Source: an uncultured Dehalococcoidia bacterium (GTDB lineage: Bacteria > Chloroflexota > Dehalococcoidia > Lucifugimonadales > CATOSD01). From it: a stretch of DNA of 64,000 nt. The translations under genes were made by a program, and so were the position numbers. The notes under the pieces were generated by a model. It had not been told where the DNA came from and ran no database searches. It saw nothing but the letters and a program-made list of their open reading frames with translations. The stretch covers positions 1,292,442-1,356,441 of the forward strand of contig CATOSD010000002.1 in the NCBI GenBank assembly GCA_951812395.1, given 5' to 3'. This document shows, in pieces, positions 26,772 to 35,753 of the stretch (its first letter is position 1; each line of letters starts with the position of its first letter).

Positions 26772-29700
26772 ATGACGCAAGGCTCGAACGGCAACGACGC
26801 AGGCATTATGAACGCGGTCCGCTGGCGATGCATCGGCCCGCCGCGCGGCGGTCGCACCGTCGCCGTCGCCGGGGATCCCGTAGACCCCGCAGTGTTCTAC
26901 TTCGGCGCGTGCGCCGGCGGAGTCTGGAAAACGGACGACGCTGGCACCTACTGGCAGAACATCTCCGACGGCCAGATCAACACCGCATCCATTGGCGCCA
27001 TCGCCGTGTCCGACTCCGACCCCAACGTCATTTACGTTGGCACCGGCGAAGCCTGCATCAGGAGCAATGTAACCTACGGCGACGGCGTCTACCGCTCCAC
27101 CGACGCCGGAAAGACCTGGACTCACCTAGGCCTGGCTGACACCCGCCACATATCGCGGGTGCGGATCCATCCCACCAACCCAGACATCGTTTACGTCGGC
27201 GCTCTAGGCCACGCCTACGGCCCAAACGAAGAGCGCGGTGTGTTCCGCTCCACCGACGGCGGCAAGAACTGGGAAAAGATACTGTACAAGAGCGAGAACT
27301 CGGGTGTGGCGGACCTCTCGATGGACCCTAACAACCCCCGCATTCTCTACGCGGCCATCTGGCAGGTGCAACGCACCCCATGGAGCCTGAACAGCGGTGG
27401 CGACGAGTGCGGCATTTACCGGTCCACCGACGGCGGTGACACGTGGACCGAGATCACCCGCAACAAGGGGTTGCCGGATGGGATGATCGGCCGCGTAGGC
27501 ATAGCCGCATCGCCTGCCAAGTCCGGGCGCGTCTACACCACCGTCGAAGCCGAGGACTGTGGGCTGTTCCGCTCCGACGACTACGGCGACACATGGGAGC
27601 TCGCCAGCGATAGCCGTGACATCCAGGGCCGACCCTGGTACTACCAGCACATATTCGCCGATCCACAGGACGCAGACACTGTCTGGGTCCTCAACTACTC
27701 CTGCTGGAAGTCCATAGACGGCGGCAGGACCTTCAACACCGTTGGTACGCCCCACGGCGACAACCACGACCTGTGGATTGACCCGCGCAACCCCCGACGC
27801 ATGATCGAGGGCAACGACGGCGGCGCGACCATTACCTTCAACGGCGGCGACTCCTGGTCGACCATCTACAACCAGCTAACGTCGCAGTTCTACCACGTAA
27901 TCACCGACAACCAGTTCCCCTACCACGTCTACGGCACCCAACAGGACAACTCCGCCATCTGCGTGCCGAGCATGACCCACAAGGGAGCTATCCCCTGGAC
28001 GGACTGCTACCCCACCGGAAGCTCCGAGAGCGGCTACATCGCGGTCCATCCAAATGACCACAACACGGTGGTGTCCGGCTCCATCGGCAGCTCGCCCGGC
28101 GGCGGCGGCAACATGCTGCACTACAACCACGAAACCGGGCAGGTTCGCATAATCACCGTCTGGCCCGAGCTGAACACGGGACTGGGCGCAAGCGAAATGA
28201 AATACCGCTTTCAGTGGACGTACCCAATCGTCTTCTCGCACCACAACCCGGACCTGCTATACGTGACCGGCAACATTGTCTTCAAGACCACCGACGTCGG
28301 CAGCAACTGGGAAGCGGTAAGCCCCGACCTGACGCGCGCCGAGCCTCACACCATGGAGGTGTCGGGCGGCCCCATTACCAAGGACACGTCGGGCGCGGAG
28401 ACATACGCGACGATTTTCGCTTTCTCCGAGTCCCACCACGACCCCAACGTGCTCTGGGCCGGCTCTGATGACGGCCTGTTGCACGTCACCAGGGACGGCG
28501 GAGCCAACTGGGAGAACATTACCCCCACGGACCTGGGCGACTTCACGATGGTGGGCATGCTGGAGGCCTCCCACCACGACCCGGCAACCGCGTACATGTC
28601 CGCGACCCGGTTCAGGCTCGACGAGACCCAGCCGATGCTGTACAAGACCAGCGACTACGGCAAGACCTGGACCAACATATCGTCCAACATTCCGGACGGC
28701 GACTACACGCGCTGCATTCGAGAGGACCCGGTCAGGCCGGGAATGCTGTACGCGGGCACCGAGACCACCGCCTACGTGTCGTTCGACGACGGAGGCTCGT
28801 GGCACTCGCTAACCGGAAACCTGCCCGTAGTTCCCGTACACGACCTCATCATCAAGGACGACGACCTCGTCGCGGCCACTAACGGCCGCTCCTTCTGGAT
28901 CATGGACGATCTTACGCAACTACGCCAAATCGACGACTCCGTTTCCGGCAGCTCAGCCAGGCTGCTGAAGCCTCGCGACACCTACAGGCCGGCGCGGCCC
29001 TTCCGCTTCCGCGAGGGAACCACCGGCAAGAGCTACCAGCTCGCCCTGGGCGGCGCGGTCTGCTACTACGAGTCCAAGGACGAGTACGGCCAAGTCCAGC
29101 GTAACTTCCTGGACGCGGGAGAGAACCCGCCATACGGCCCCATCGTCACCTACTACCTGGCCGAAGCGCCCGACGACGAGCTTACGCTGACGTTCTCCGA
29201 CGCCAACGGCAACGAGATACAGACCTTCTCAAGCAAGGAGGCGGAGGGCGACGACAAGCCCAAGAGGGCGCCCGCCAACGCCGGCACGAACCGATTCCTG
29301 TGGGACATGCGCTACCCCGCGGCGACCAAGGTGCCCGGCGACAAGACGGTCAGCGAGGACCTGTCAGGGCCGATAGCGCCCCCGGGCAGCTACCAGGTAA
29401 CGCTGTCCGTCGGCGGCCATACCGAGACCCAGTCTTTCGCTCTGGTCAAGGACCCGCGCGTCACCGCCACTCAGGAAGACTTCGACGCTCAGTTCGAACT
29501 GCTGCTCAAGATTCGAGACAAGCTCTCCGAGACACACGAGAGCGTCATCAAGATCCGCAGCGTGAGGGAGCAGGTCGAGGAGTGGGCCAAGCGGGCTGAG
29601 GGCCACCCTGCCGAGGAGGCGATTTCGGCAGGCGCGTCGGCGCTCAACGAAAAGCTCACCTCCATCGAAGAGGACCTGATCCAGACCAACTACCGCGGCG

Positions 29701-29939
29701 CGCGCGACCGCCTGAACCAGCCGGTCAAGCTCAATGCCAAGCTCGCCGGTTTGGTCGACGTGGTATCGAGCGCGGACTACGCGCCGCCCACGCAGACACA
29801 TGAGGTCTACGTCGACTTCGCGTCGAAGATCGACCCCTACATACAACAGTTGGACGAGGTAATCGACAAGGACGTTTCGGAGTTCGACAACCTGGTCCAC
29901 GAGTTGGAGGTACCGACCATAGTTCCGCGCACTTCCTAA
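26772..29939 (+). CDS. Large BNR/sortilin-like beta-propeller protein
   Basis: 1055 residues. Repeated BNR/Asp-box motifs such as STDAGKTWTHLG, STDGGKNWEKIL, SDDYGDTWELA and TSDYGKTWTNI run through residues 1-660 and should fold as one or two VPS10/sialidase-type propellers. Residues about 740-860 look like an FlgD-type beta domain (APDDELTLTFSDANGNEIQTF), followed by a helical C-terminus (about 880-1055). No signal peptide is visible at MTQGSNGNDAGIMNAVRWR, although relatives annotated as glycosyl hydrolases often have one. Catalytic activity is not established. Divergent from the E1alpha gene, 217 bp away. Confidence 0.85.
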   Translation: MTQGSNGNDAGIMNAVRWRCIGPPRGGRTVAVAGDPVDPAVFYFGACAGGVWKTDDAGTYWQNISDGQINTASIGAIAVSDSDPNVIYVGTGEACIRSNVTYGDGVYRSTDAGKTWTHLGLADTRHISRVRIHPTNPDIVYVGALGHAYGPNEERGVFRSTDGGKNWEKILYKSENSGVADLSMDPNNPRILYAAIWQVQRTPWSLNSGGDECGIYRSTDGGDTWTEITRNKGLPDGMIGRVGIAASPAKSGRVYTTVEAEDCGLFRSDDYGDTWELASDSRDIQGRPWYYQHIFADPQDADTVWVLNYSCWKSIDGGRTFNTVGTPHGDNHDLWIDPRNPRRMIEGNDGGATITFNGGDSWSTIYNQLTSQFYHVITDNQFPYHVYGTQQDNSAICVPSMTHKGAIPWTDCYPTGSSESGYIAVHPNDHNTVVSGSIGSSPGGGGNMLHYNHETGQVRIITVWPELNTGLGASEMKYRFQWTYPIVFSHHNPDLLYVTGNIVFKTTDVGSNWEAVSPDLTRAEPHTMEVSGGPITKDTSGAETYATIFAFSESHHDPNVLWAGSDDGLLHVTRDGGANWENITPTDLGDFTMVGMLEASHHDPATAYMSATRFRLDETQPMLYKTSDYGKTWTNISSNIPDGDYTRCIREDPVRPGMLYAGTETTAYVSFDDGGSWHSLTGNLPVVPVHDLIIKDDDLVAATNGRSFWIMDDLTQLRQIDDSVSGSSARLLKPRDTYRPARPFRFREGTTGKSYQLALGGAVCYYESKDEYGQVQRNFLDAGENPPYGPIVTYYLAEAPDDELTLTFSDANGNEIQTFSSKEAEGDDKPKRAPANAGTNRFLWDMRYPAATKVPGDKTVSEDLSGPIAPPGSYQVTLSVGGHTETQSFALVKDPRVTATQEDFDAQFELLLKIRDKLSETHESVIKIRSVREQVEEWAKRAEGHPAEEAISAGASALNEKLTSIEEDLIQTNYRGARDRLNQPVKLNAKLAGLVDVVSSADYAPPTQTHEVYVDFASKIDPYIQQLDEVIDKDVSEFDNLVHELEVPTIVPRTS

Positions 29940-30030
29940 AGAGCGGCCCAGCGGGCGTGCTGCTGCCCCGTGGCTACGGCGGCGGATGGGCAGCGCGTCC
30001 GGCCTGCGCGCGGACCGGCAACACCAGACT

Positions 30031-31227
30031 ATGCACAAAGGATTCGTCAGCGACCTGCGCATCATCGACATTTCACAGGGCGTGGCAGGCCCCCTCGCGT
30101 CCAAGCTCTTGGCCGACCAGGGCGCGGAGGTGATTAAAGTCGAACCACCCGAGGGCGACTACAGCCGACGCTATGCCCCGTTCGCCAGCGAGGCGCCCGA
30201 CCCGGAGCAGAGCCTTACCTATGCCTTCTTCAACACCAGCAAGACGGGCGTGACGCTGAACATCGGCACACCGGACGGCGCGGAACTGCTGACCGAGATG
30301 GCGCGCCGCTCCGACGTGCTGATCGAGGACCTGCCACCGGGCGAGATGGCCGAACTCGGGCTGAAGTACGAGCACCTGGCCGAGATCAACCCGGGCCTCA
30401 TAGTCGTTTCGATAACGCCCTTCGGACAGACCGGCCCATACAGCGACTTCGCGTGGGACGACATCACGCTACAGGCGCTCACCGGCTTTCTCTACCTGAG
30501 CGGCAACTCCGACAAGCCGCCCGCCCGCGCTCCGCTCGAACAGGCCCAAATAATGGGTGGTCGCAACGCGGCCAACGCCATAATGCTGGCGGTGCTCGAA
30601 CGTGAGATGAGCGGCCTGGGCCAGCACGTGGATCTTTCCATCGCCGAGGCGGTGGCCACCGAGCCGCCGTTCCAGTTCACGCACTACAGCTTTCTGGGCA
30701 TCATCTCGAAGCGAACGAGGCGCGTTAACGTGCCTGTGGACGGCGACTTTCTGCCGTGCCGGGACGGCTACATCACTATGGCAAGCAGTGGCGGCAATAC
30801 CTGGGAGGAGCTGGCCGTATTTTTCGACACGCCGGAGCTGCTGGACGACAGATTCGCAGACCGCCTCAACCGGTCGAACAACGCCGAAGAGCTGAACGAA
30901 CTGATGGTCTCGCGGCTAAGCGACCGCAACAAGCACGACGTTTTCGACGCGGGCATGAAGAGTGGCTTCGTGTTCGGCGTGGCGCAGACTCCCCAGGAGG
31001 TCCTGGACTGTCCCCACCTGGAGGACAGGGAGTACTACCAGCGCGTCCAGCACCCCGAAATGGGCGCACTAAGGTACACCGGTTCCGGATTCCGCGTCGA
31101 CGGGGAGCAGTGCATCGGAATCTCACCTTCCCCGCGGCTCGGCCAACACAACGTCGAGGTCTTCTGCGACTGGCTGGGCCGTCCCCGCGAGTCCCTGGAT
31201 CGGCTCCGGGCCGCGGGTGTAATCTAG
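30031..31227 (+). CDS. CaiB/BaiF family III CoA-transferase
   Basis: 398 residues from ATG 30031 (413 if the ATG at 29986 is used). LRIIDISQGVAGPLASKLLADQGAEVIKVEPPEGDYSR is the N-terminal CoA-binding motif; LGQHVDLSIAEAVATEPPFQF holds the active-site region and SPRLGQHNVEVFCDWLG the C-terminus. Transfers CoA among carboxylic acids; partner acids unknown. Followed after 29 bp by a second, divergent paralogue, so the two could form a heteromeric enzyme or act on sequential substrates. Confidence 0.9.
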   Translation: MHKGFVSDLRIIDISQGVAGPLASKLLADQGAEVIKVEPPEGDYSRRYAPFASEAPDPEQSLTYAFFNTSKTGVTLNIGTPDGAELLTEMARRSDVLIEDLPPGEMAELGLKYEHLAEINPGLIVVSITPFGQTGPYSDFAWDDITLQALTGFLYLSGNSDKPPARAPLEQAQIMGGRNAANAIMLAVLEREMSGLGQHVDLSIAEAVATEPPFQFTHYSFLGIISKRTRRVNVPVDGDFLPCRDGYITMASSGGNTWEELAVFFDTPELLDDRFADRLNRSNNAEELNELMVSRLSDRNKHDVFDAGMKSGFVFGVAQTPQEVLDCPHLEDREYYQRVQHPEMGALRYTGSGFRVDGEQCIGISPSPRLGQHNVEVFCDWLGRPRESLDRLRAAGVI

Positions 31228-31256
31228 CCGTTGCTTTACTCTCTCGAAAGGCACAG

Positions 31257-32618
31257 ATGGCAATAGACGCCAAGCGCATGCCCCTGAAGGGAGTGCGAAT
31301 TGTCACGGTCGAGGAGTGGCTTCAACTCCCATGGGCCACCGTAAACCTCGCCGAGATGGGCGCGGAGGTGATCCGCGTCGAGTCGCTCGGACGCATGGTG
31401 GTGCGCAACATCGGCCCGTATCCCGACAACAAGGTGGGCGAGCGCTTCTGGAACCAGGGCGCAACGTACCACAACTGGTATCGCAGCAAGAAGAGCCTCA
31501 CGCTGGACCTGAGAACCCCGGACGGGGCGGATGCGTTCAAGGAGCTCGTCGCGGTTAGCGACGTCGTCGCCGAAAACAATCGCGCAGGCATCATGGAGCG
31601 TTTCGGCCTGACATACGACGCGCTCCGGCAGGTGAAGCCCGACCTTATCATGTTGCGCTCCACCGGCTACGGTCAGACCGGGGAATGGCGCAGCTACGGC
31701 GCCTTCGCTCGCACGGTGGAGGCCATGAGCAGCCTGTCGCACATGACGGGCTTTCCCGACGGGCCGCCCGTCCGGGCCAACACGTCTTACGTTGACATAA
31801 CTACGTCCTGGAACAACATGCTCGCCGTGATGATGGCGCTACACCACCGCAATAGGACAGGCGAAGGCGCCGAGATTGACATGTCGATGTACGAGACCGG
31901 AGTGTCGAGTGTTGGCGTCGCGCTGTTGGAGCGCCAGCTCAAGGGCGCCAACCCAGAGCGCATGGGCAACCAGCACCCGTGGGTGTCTCCCTACGGCTGC
32001 TACCGGTGCGCCGGCGACGACAAGTGGGTGACGCTGGCCGCGCGGGACGAGCCGGAGTGGCGCGCGCTATGCGACGCGATGGGCCAACCGGAGTTGGCCG
32101 ACGACCCGCGGTTTTCTACGGGCGAGGAGCGCTGGCAACATAGGGACGAGCTGGACGCTCTGATAGAGTCGTGGACGAGCGCCCTGGACCACGTGCAGGT
32201 GATGCACATTCTCCAGGAGCGCGGCATCCCGGCCGGCGCCGTGCTCAACGCTCGTGAGGTGATGACCAACCCGCACTTCAGGAGTCGCGAGTTCTTCGAG
32301 AGAAGCGAAGACCCGCCTGAGGTAGAGGGAGTTGGAACGCGCGTGTATGGCGGCCGACCCTACAGGTTCTCGAGGTCGCGTGGCCGCGTGCGCGGTGTGT
32401 CGCAGCTAGGCCAGCACAACGACTACGCGCTCCGCGAGCTGCTGGGAATGGAGGACAGCGCCGTTTCCGGGATGATCGACGCGGGTATCGTCGGCACCGT
32501 GCCCACCGGTGTGGAGTCCATGAACCCTCAGCCCATGGACATCGAAGGGCAGCTACGCATGGGCGCCATCGCGTCGCAAGACACCGATTACCGGCAGGTG
32601 CTGGGCCTCGACGAGTAA
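31257..32618 (+). CDS. CaiB/BaiF family III CoA-transferase (second paralogue)
   Basis: 453 residues from ATG 31257; the track frame starting 30756 overlaps the upstream gene in another frame and is not coding there. LKGVRIVTVEEWLQLPWATVNLAEMGAEVIRVESLG is the N-terminal motif, GEGAEIDMSMYETGVSSVGVALLE the active-site segment, and SQLGQHNDYALRELLGM the family C-terminus, followed by an extra 45-residue tail. The N-terminal VEEWLQLPWAT replaces the usual glycine-rich DxxxxxAGP, which may alter acyl specificity. Confidence 0.9.
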   Translation: MAIDAKRMPLKGVRIVTVEEWLQLPWATVNLAEMGAEVIRVESLGRMVVRNIGPYPDNKVGERFWNQGATYHNWYRSKKSLTLDLRTPDGADAFKELVAVSDVVAENNRAGIMERFGLTYDALRQVKPDLIMLRSTGYGQTGEWRSYGAFARTVEAMSSLSHMTGFPDGPPVRANTSYVDITTSWNNMLAVMMALHHRNRTGEGAEIDMSMYETGVSSVGVALLERQLKGANPERMGNQHPWVSPYGCYRCAGDDKWVTLAARDEPEWRALCDAMGQPELADDPRFSTGEERWQHRDELDALIESWTSALDHVQVMHILQERGIPAGAVLNAREVMTNPHFRSREFFERSEDPPEVEGVGTRVYGGRPYRFSRSRGRVRGVSQLGQHNDYALRELLGMEDSAVSGMIDAGIVGTVPTGVESMNPQPMDIEGQLRMGAIASQDTDYRQVLGLDE

Positions 32619-32642
32619 GTGACGGGGTGCCACCGAACAGTA

Positions 32643-32665
32643 GGGGCGGGTTTGTAACCCGCCCC
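32643..32665. terminator. GC hairpin between convergent genes
   Basis: GGGGCGGGTT-tgt-AACCCGCCCC is a perfect 10-bp stem. It resembles GGGCGGGTcgcaAACCCGCC at about 45988, so it is also a dispersed repeat. Sits between the CoA-transferase and the PrpD-like gene and can serve both. Confidence 0.65.
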
Positions 32666-32711
32666 GTGGCGCCTCAACCTCGCCGCGAGCCGCCACCATG
32701 TCTGTAGTCGC

Positions 32712-34067
32712 CTAGCTCACCGCCACCAGCGCGCGCTGCGCGTATAGCCCGGCCAACTCGTCGACGCTGGAGACGCTCTCCAGCCCCAGCATCAGCCCTA
32801 TAGTGCGCTCGCAGTCCTCGGGGGTTAGTACGCGAAGCGCGTTGTCCCTATACTTGCCAAGCAATTCCTCTACGCTCAGCAGGTCGTCCCAGTCGCCGTG
32901 GGGGACGTCGACCTGCTCGTACAACGTGCGCCCGTCCTTAAGGTGCAGCGTGACCGGGTTGGATGCGTCCTGGTACTCGCTCGGTATGGACGGGTCTGCC
33001 TGCAAGGTGACTCGGTCCATCATTTCCCTCGCCTCCGGCCGGTTCACGTATTCGTCATCGAAGCTCTCGATGACAATTCGACGCGACAGGACCGCCTCAG
33101 CCATGTTGTACTGCAAGCTGAACTTGGCGCGCAGCCCGAAGTCGAGATCCATGCGGTTCAGCCAGGCCTCATGTGGGACCGATACCACGACCTCTTCCAC
33201 CTGCTCCGGCTTCACGTCGTTGGCGACGACCAGCTTCAGAATGGCGTCGAGGGCGCGGTGGTTGAGGTAGCAGGTTGGGTATTTCTTCACCCCGATCCCG
33301 GGGCTGACGACGTGGAAGGGCCTGCCGAGCGAATCAATGGTCGCCTGCGCGTCGTACTCGCCGTCCATGAAGACGCCCGAGAAGCCGCGCTCGCCGTCGA
33401 TGGGTTCCGGGTCGCCGGTGAAGCCCGCCCTGGCCAGCAGTGCAGCGCGAAGGCCGCCCGCCGCGGCATTGCCGGAATGGTATGGCTTGGTCATGGTCCC
33501 GACGTTCTTGCCGATGCCGCTAGCGTGCGACGCGGCGATTGCCAGCGCCATGCGGATCTGCCACTCGCCCAGCCCCAGCATCTTCGACGCCGCGGCCGCT
33601 GCGGCCAGCACACCGTAGACTCCGGTGCTGTGGAAGCCGGGCGTGTGGTGCCCGATGCCCAGCTTGCCGTGTATCTCCAGCCCGATGACGAATGCGGTCA
33701 CCACGTCTTTGCCTGTAGCGCCCAGCTCCTCGGCCAGGGCCAGCACCACGGGAAACACCGTGCAGGTGGGATGACCAACAGGCAGCCAGGTGTCGTCGAA
33801 GTCGGTCGCGTGCGCCAGCACGCCGTTGGCGAACGCAGCTTCCGCGAGGGAGGTGCGCACGCCACCCGCAATTACGGACGCCTGCGGCGCACCGCCCGCG
33901 GTCCTTGTGTAGTCGAGCACTATGTCACCGATAGGCTGCGTGGCCCCCGCCAGCGACACGCCCAGCGTGTCCAGCATCGCCCGCTTGGCGGCGGTGACCG
34001 CCTCATCCGGTAGGTCCGCGTACTCGGTCGCGATAATCCACTTGGCGATAGAATCGGTAAGTCCCAT
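32712..34067 (-). CDS. MmgE/PrpD family protein (second paralogue)
   Basis: 451 residues. FANGVLAHATDFDDTWLPVGHPTCTVFPVVLALAEELGATGKD is the family signature, close to the first paralogue's at 4893; KKYPTCYLNHRALDAIL and FSLQYNMAEAVLSRRI are the expected later motifs. Likely dehydratase or isomerase of a substituted tricarboxylate. Co-oriented with and downstream of the PEP-mutase-like gene (105 bp gap) and the LeuCD-like pair. Confidence 0.87.
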   Translation of the reverse strand: MGLTDSIAKWIIATEYADLPDEAVTAAKRAMLDTLGVSLAGATQPIGDIVLDYTRTAGGAPQASVIAGGVRTSLAEAAFANGVLAHATDFDDTWLPVGHPTCTVFPVVLALAEELGATGKDVVTAFVIGLEIHGKLGIGHHTPGFHSTGVYGVLAAAAAASKMLGLGEWQIRMALAIAASHASGIGKNVGTMTKPYHSGNAAAGGLRAALLARAGFTGDPEPIDGERGFSGVFMDGEYDAQATIDSLGRPFHVVSPGIGVKKYPTCYLNHRALDAILKLVVANDVKPEQVEEVVVSVPHEAWLNRMDLDFGLRAKFSLQYNMAEAVLSRRIVIESFDDEYVNRPEAREMMDRVTLQADPSIPSEYQDASNPVTLHLKDGRTLYEQVDVPHGDWDDLLSVEELLGKYRDNALRVLTPEDCERTIGLMLGLESVSSVDELAGLYAQRALVAVS

Positions 34068-34172
34068 GTCGTGCCTCCTCGCGCGTTACGAGGCTGGGAT
34101 GCGCTCGCTCCGCGCCACGCCGTCCTTGTGTTCAGTGATGCCGACCGCCGCCGATTCGAATCCTCGCCTCAG

Positions 34173-35045
34173 TCAGCGCCCCTCCGTCGTCGCCGCCTCC
34201 ACCTCCCACAGGTCGTCAAATCGGAGCAGCGTGTTCGTAAGGTCTCGTGCCGCGTCGCCCTCTTCCTGGCTCACGTTGACGTGGCCGGTCTCAAGAACGT
34301 CCTTGTAGGCGTTGACTATGCCGTTCAGCGCGCTGCCGATCGTCGTGCCGGGGTAGATGACGACTTGGTATCCGATCGACTCGAACTCCTTGACTCCTAG
34401 CGGGCCGATTCCGGCAAGCGCCAGCATAGGTATGTCCTTGATCTCGCGACGCAGGTACTCGTACTGGTCTCTGTCGCGAACGCCCAATGGCATAATCACG
34501 TCCACGCCCAACTCCATCGCGGCGTGGGCACGACGGACCGCCTCCTCCTGCGATCCGCCCTCGACGCCACGGATGCCATCGTTGCGGGCGATAATCAGGA
34601 AGTCTTCGCTCCTGCGCGCCTTCAGCGCGTACTCCAGCCTCTGCTGGTAAACGTCTATTGGGACGATGTGCTCGAGCCCCCGGTGGTACGACACTCTCTT
34701 GGGGTAGAACTGGTCCTCGATGTGGATTGCGGTGATCCCGGCATCCTCCAGCGTCTCCACCGCGTGCATCACGTGCACCGGGTCGCCGAACCCGGCGCCC
34801 GCATCGAGGATGACGGGCAGGTCGTAGCGCACGCCCTTCGCGACCGTCTCGCCAATCTGCGCCATCTGGGTCAGCGACGTGAGAGGCTCTGTCGTACCGA
34901 GCACCGTGCCCGTCTGCGAGCCGGGAATGTAGAGGGTCTTGAATCCCATGTGACGGAACAGACGGGCGGTGATTACGTCATAAGCGCCGGGGGCGACCAC
35001 CATCCTGCCCGCTTCCAAATCGCGTCGCATGTTGGGGTTTGGCAT
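34173..35045 (-). CDS. Isocitrate lyase/PEP mutase superfamily protein, atypical active site
   Basis: 290-residue TIM-barrel protein of the ICL/PEPM superfamily (C-C lyases and phosphonomutases). VAPGAYDVITARLFRHMGF, GITAIHIEDQFYPKRVSYHRG and DFLIIARNDGIRGVEGGSQEEAVRRAHAAMELGVDVIMPLG are aligned with family motifs. Two changes stand out: the metal motif DADTGYG is DAGAGFG, losing the second Asp, and the KKCG loop is PKRVSYHRG, lacking the lyase Cys. A different chemistry or substrate from the two neighbours at 37108 and 38166 is likely. Confidence 0.85.
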   Translation of the reverse strand: MPNPNMRRDLEAGRMVVAPGAYDVITARLFRHMGFKTLYIPGSQTGTVLGTTEPLTSLTQMAQIGETVAKGVRYDLPVILDAGAGFGDPVHVMHAVETLEDAGITAIHIEDQFYPKRVSYHRGLEHIVPIDVYQQRLEYALKARRSEDFLIIARNDGIRGVEGGSQEEAVRRAHAAMELGVDVIMPLGVRDRDQYEYLRREIKDIPMLALAGIGPLGVKEFESIGYQVVIYPGTTIGSALNGIVNAYKDVLETGHVNVSQEEGDAARDLTNTLLRFDDLWEVEAATTEGR

Positions 35046-35169
35046 CTCTTGTCCTTAAGTTGGTGTCACTCGTACGAATAAGCGAATCGCCCGCTCTACC
35101 GCGGAGGGACCGGTCCCCTCTCCTGCGGGAGACGAGGCCGACCCCTCACATGGCAGGCGTCCCGAGGCC

Positions 35170-35709
35170 CTAGCTGACGGGCTCGGGCAATCCCCTCTCC
35201 TGTATCATTTTGCGGACGTAAGGGTAGAATCCGCCAGCCCTGAGAATCTGCATCGGCGGAGTGTCCTCGGCCCAGGCCTCGCCCATTAGTGACGTGCCCT
35301 TAGTCAGGTTCTTAACCTCGCCGGTGTTCATGTTGATCTCGGCGACGTCTCCCTCGTCGAACAGTTCCTGCACGCCCTTGCACCACATCGTGGGCAGCGC
35401 GCTGTTCACCGCGTTGCGGAAGAATATGCGCGAGGTCGACTCGGCGATAATCGCACCCACGCCGTTGCGCTGTATGGCCTGTGCGCCGTTGCGGCTCGAG
35501 CCGCAGCCGAAGTTGACGCCGGCGACGATGATGTCGCCCTCCTCCACCTCGTCGGTCCAGCCGGGGCGGTTGGCATTGAAGCACCACTTGTGCGGGGGCT
35601 TGCCCAGTCCGCCACCGGCGAGCACCTGCGCGCCCGGCATCATGAGGTCGGTGCTGATGCGGTCGCCGAACTTCCACACCTTGCCCTTGTAGATCAGATC
35701 GTCAGCCAT
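35170..35709 (-). CDS. LeuD-like hydro-lyase small subunit
   Basis: 179 residues, the swivel domain of an aconitase-superfamily heterodimer. FGDRISTDLMMPGAQ, VAGVNFGCGSSRNGAQAIQRNGVGAIIAESTSRIFFRNAVNSALPTMWC match isopropylmalate isomerase small subunits and dimethylmaleate hydratase small subunits. Its large subunit starts upstream on the same strand, 44 bp away. Leucine biosynthesis is possible, but no other leu gene is nearby and lyases surround it, so a catabolic hydratase is a serious alternative. Confidence 0.87.
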   Translation of the reverse strand: MADDLIYKGKVWKFGDRISTDLMMPGAQVLAGGGLGKPPHKWCFNANRPGWTDEVEEGDIIVAGVNFGCGSSRNGAQAIQRNGVGAIIAESTSRIFFRNAVNSALPTMWCKGVQELFDEGDVAEINMNTGEVKNLTKGTSLMGEAWAEDTPPMQILRAGGFYPYVRKMIQERGLPEPVS

Positions 35710-35753
35710 TCCGATTGCTCCTTATCTTTGTCGGTACCGTTCAGACCGCGAAT

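Noticed and set aside
30756-31256. N-terminal 167 codons of the 620-residue frame before the second CoA-transferase
   Set aside because: Overlaps the first CoA-transferase in another frame and is Arg/Gly-rich nonsense; true start is ATG 31257.
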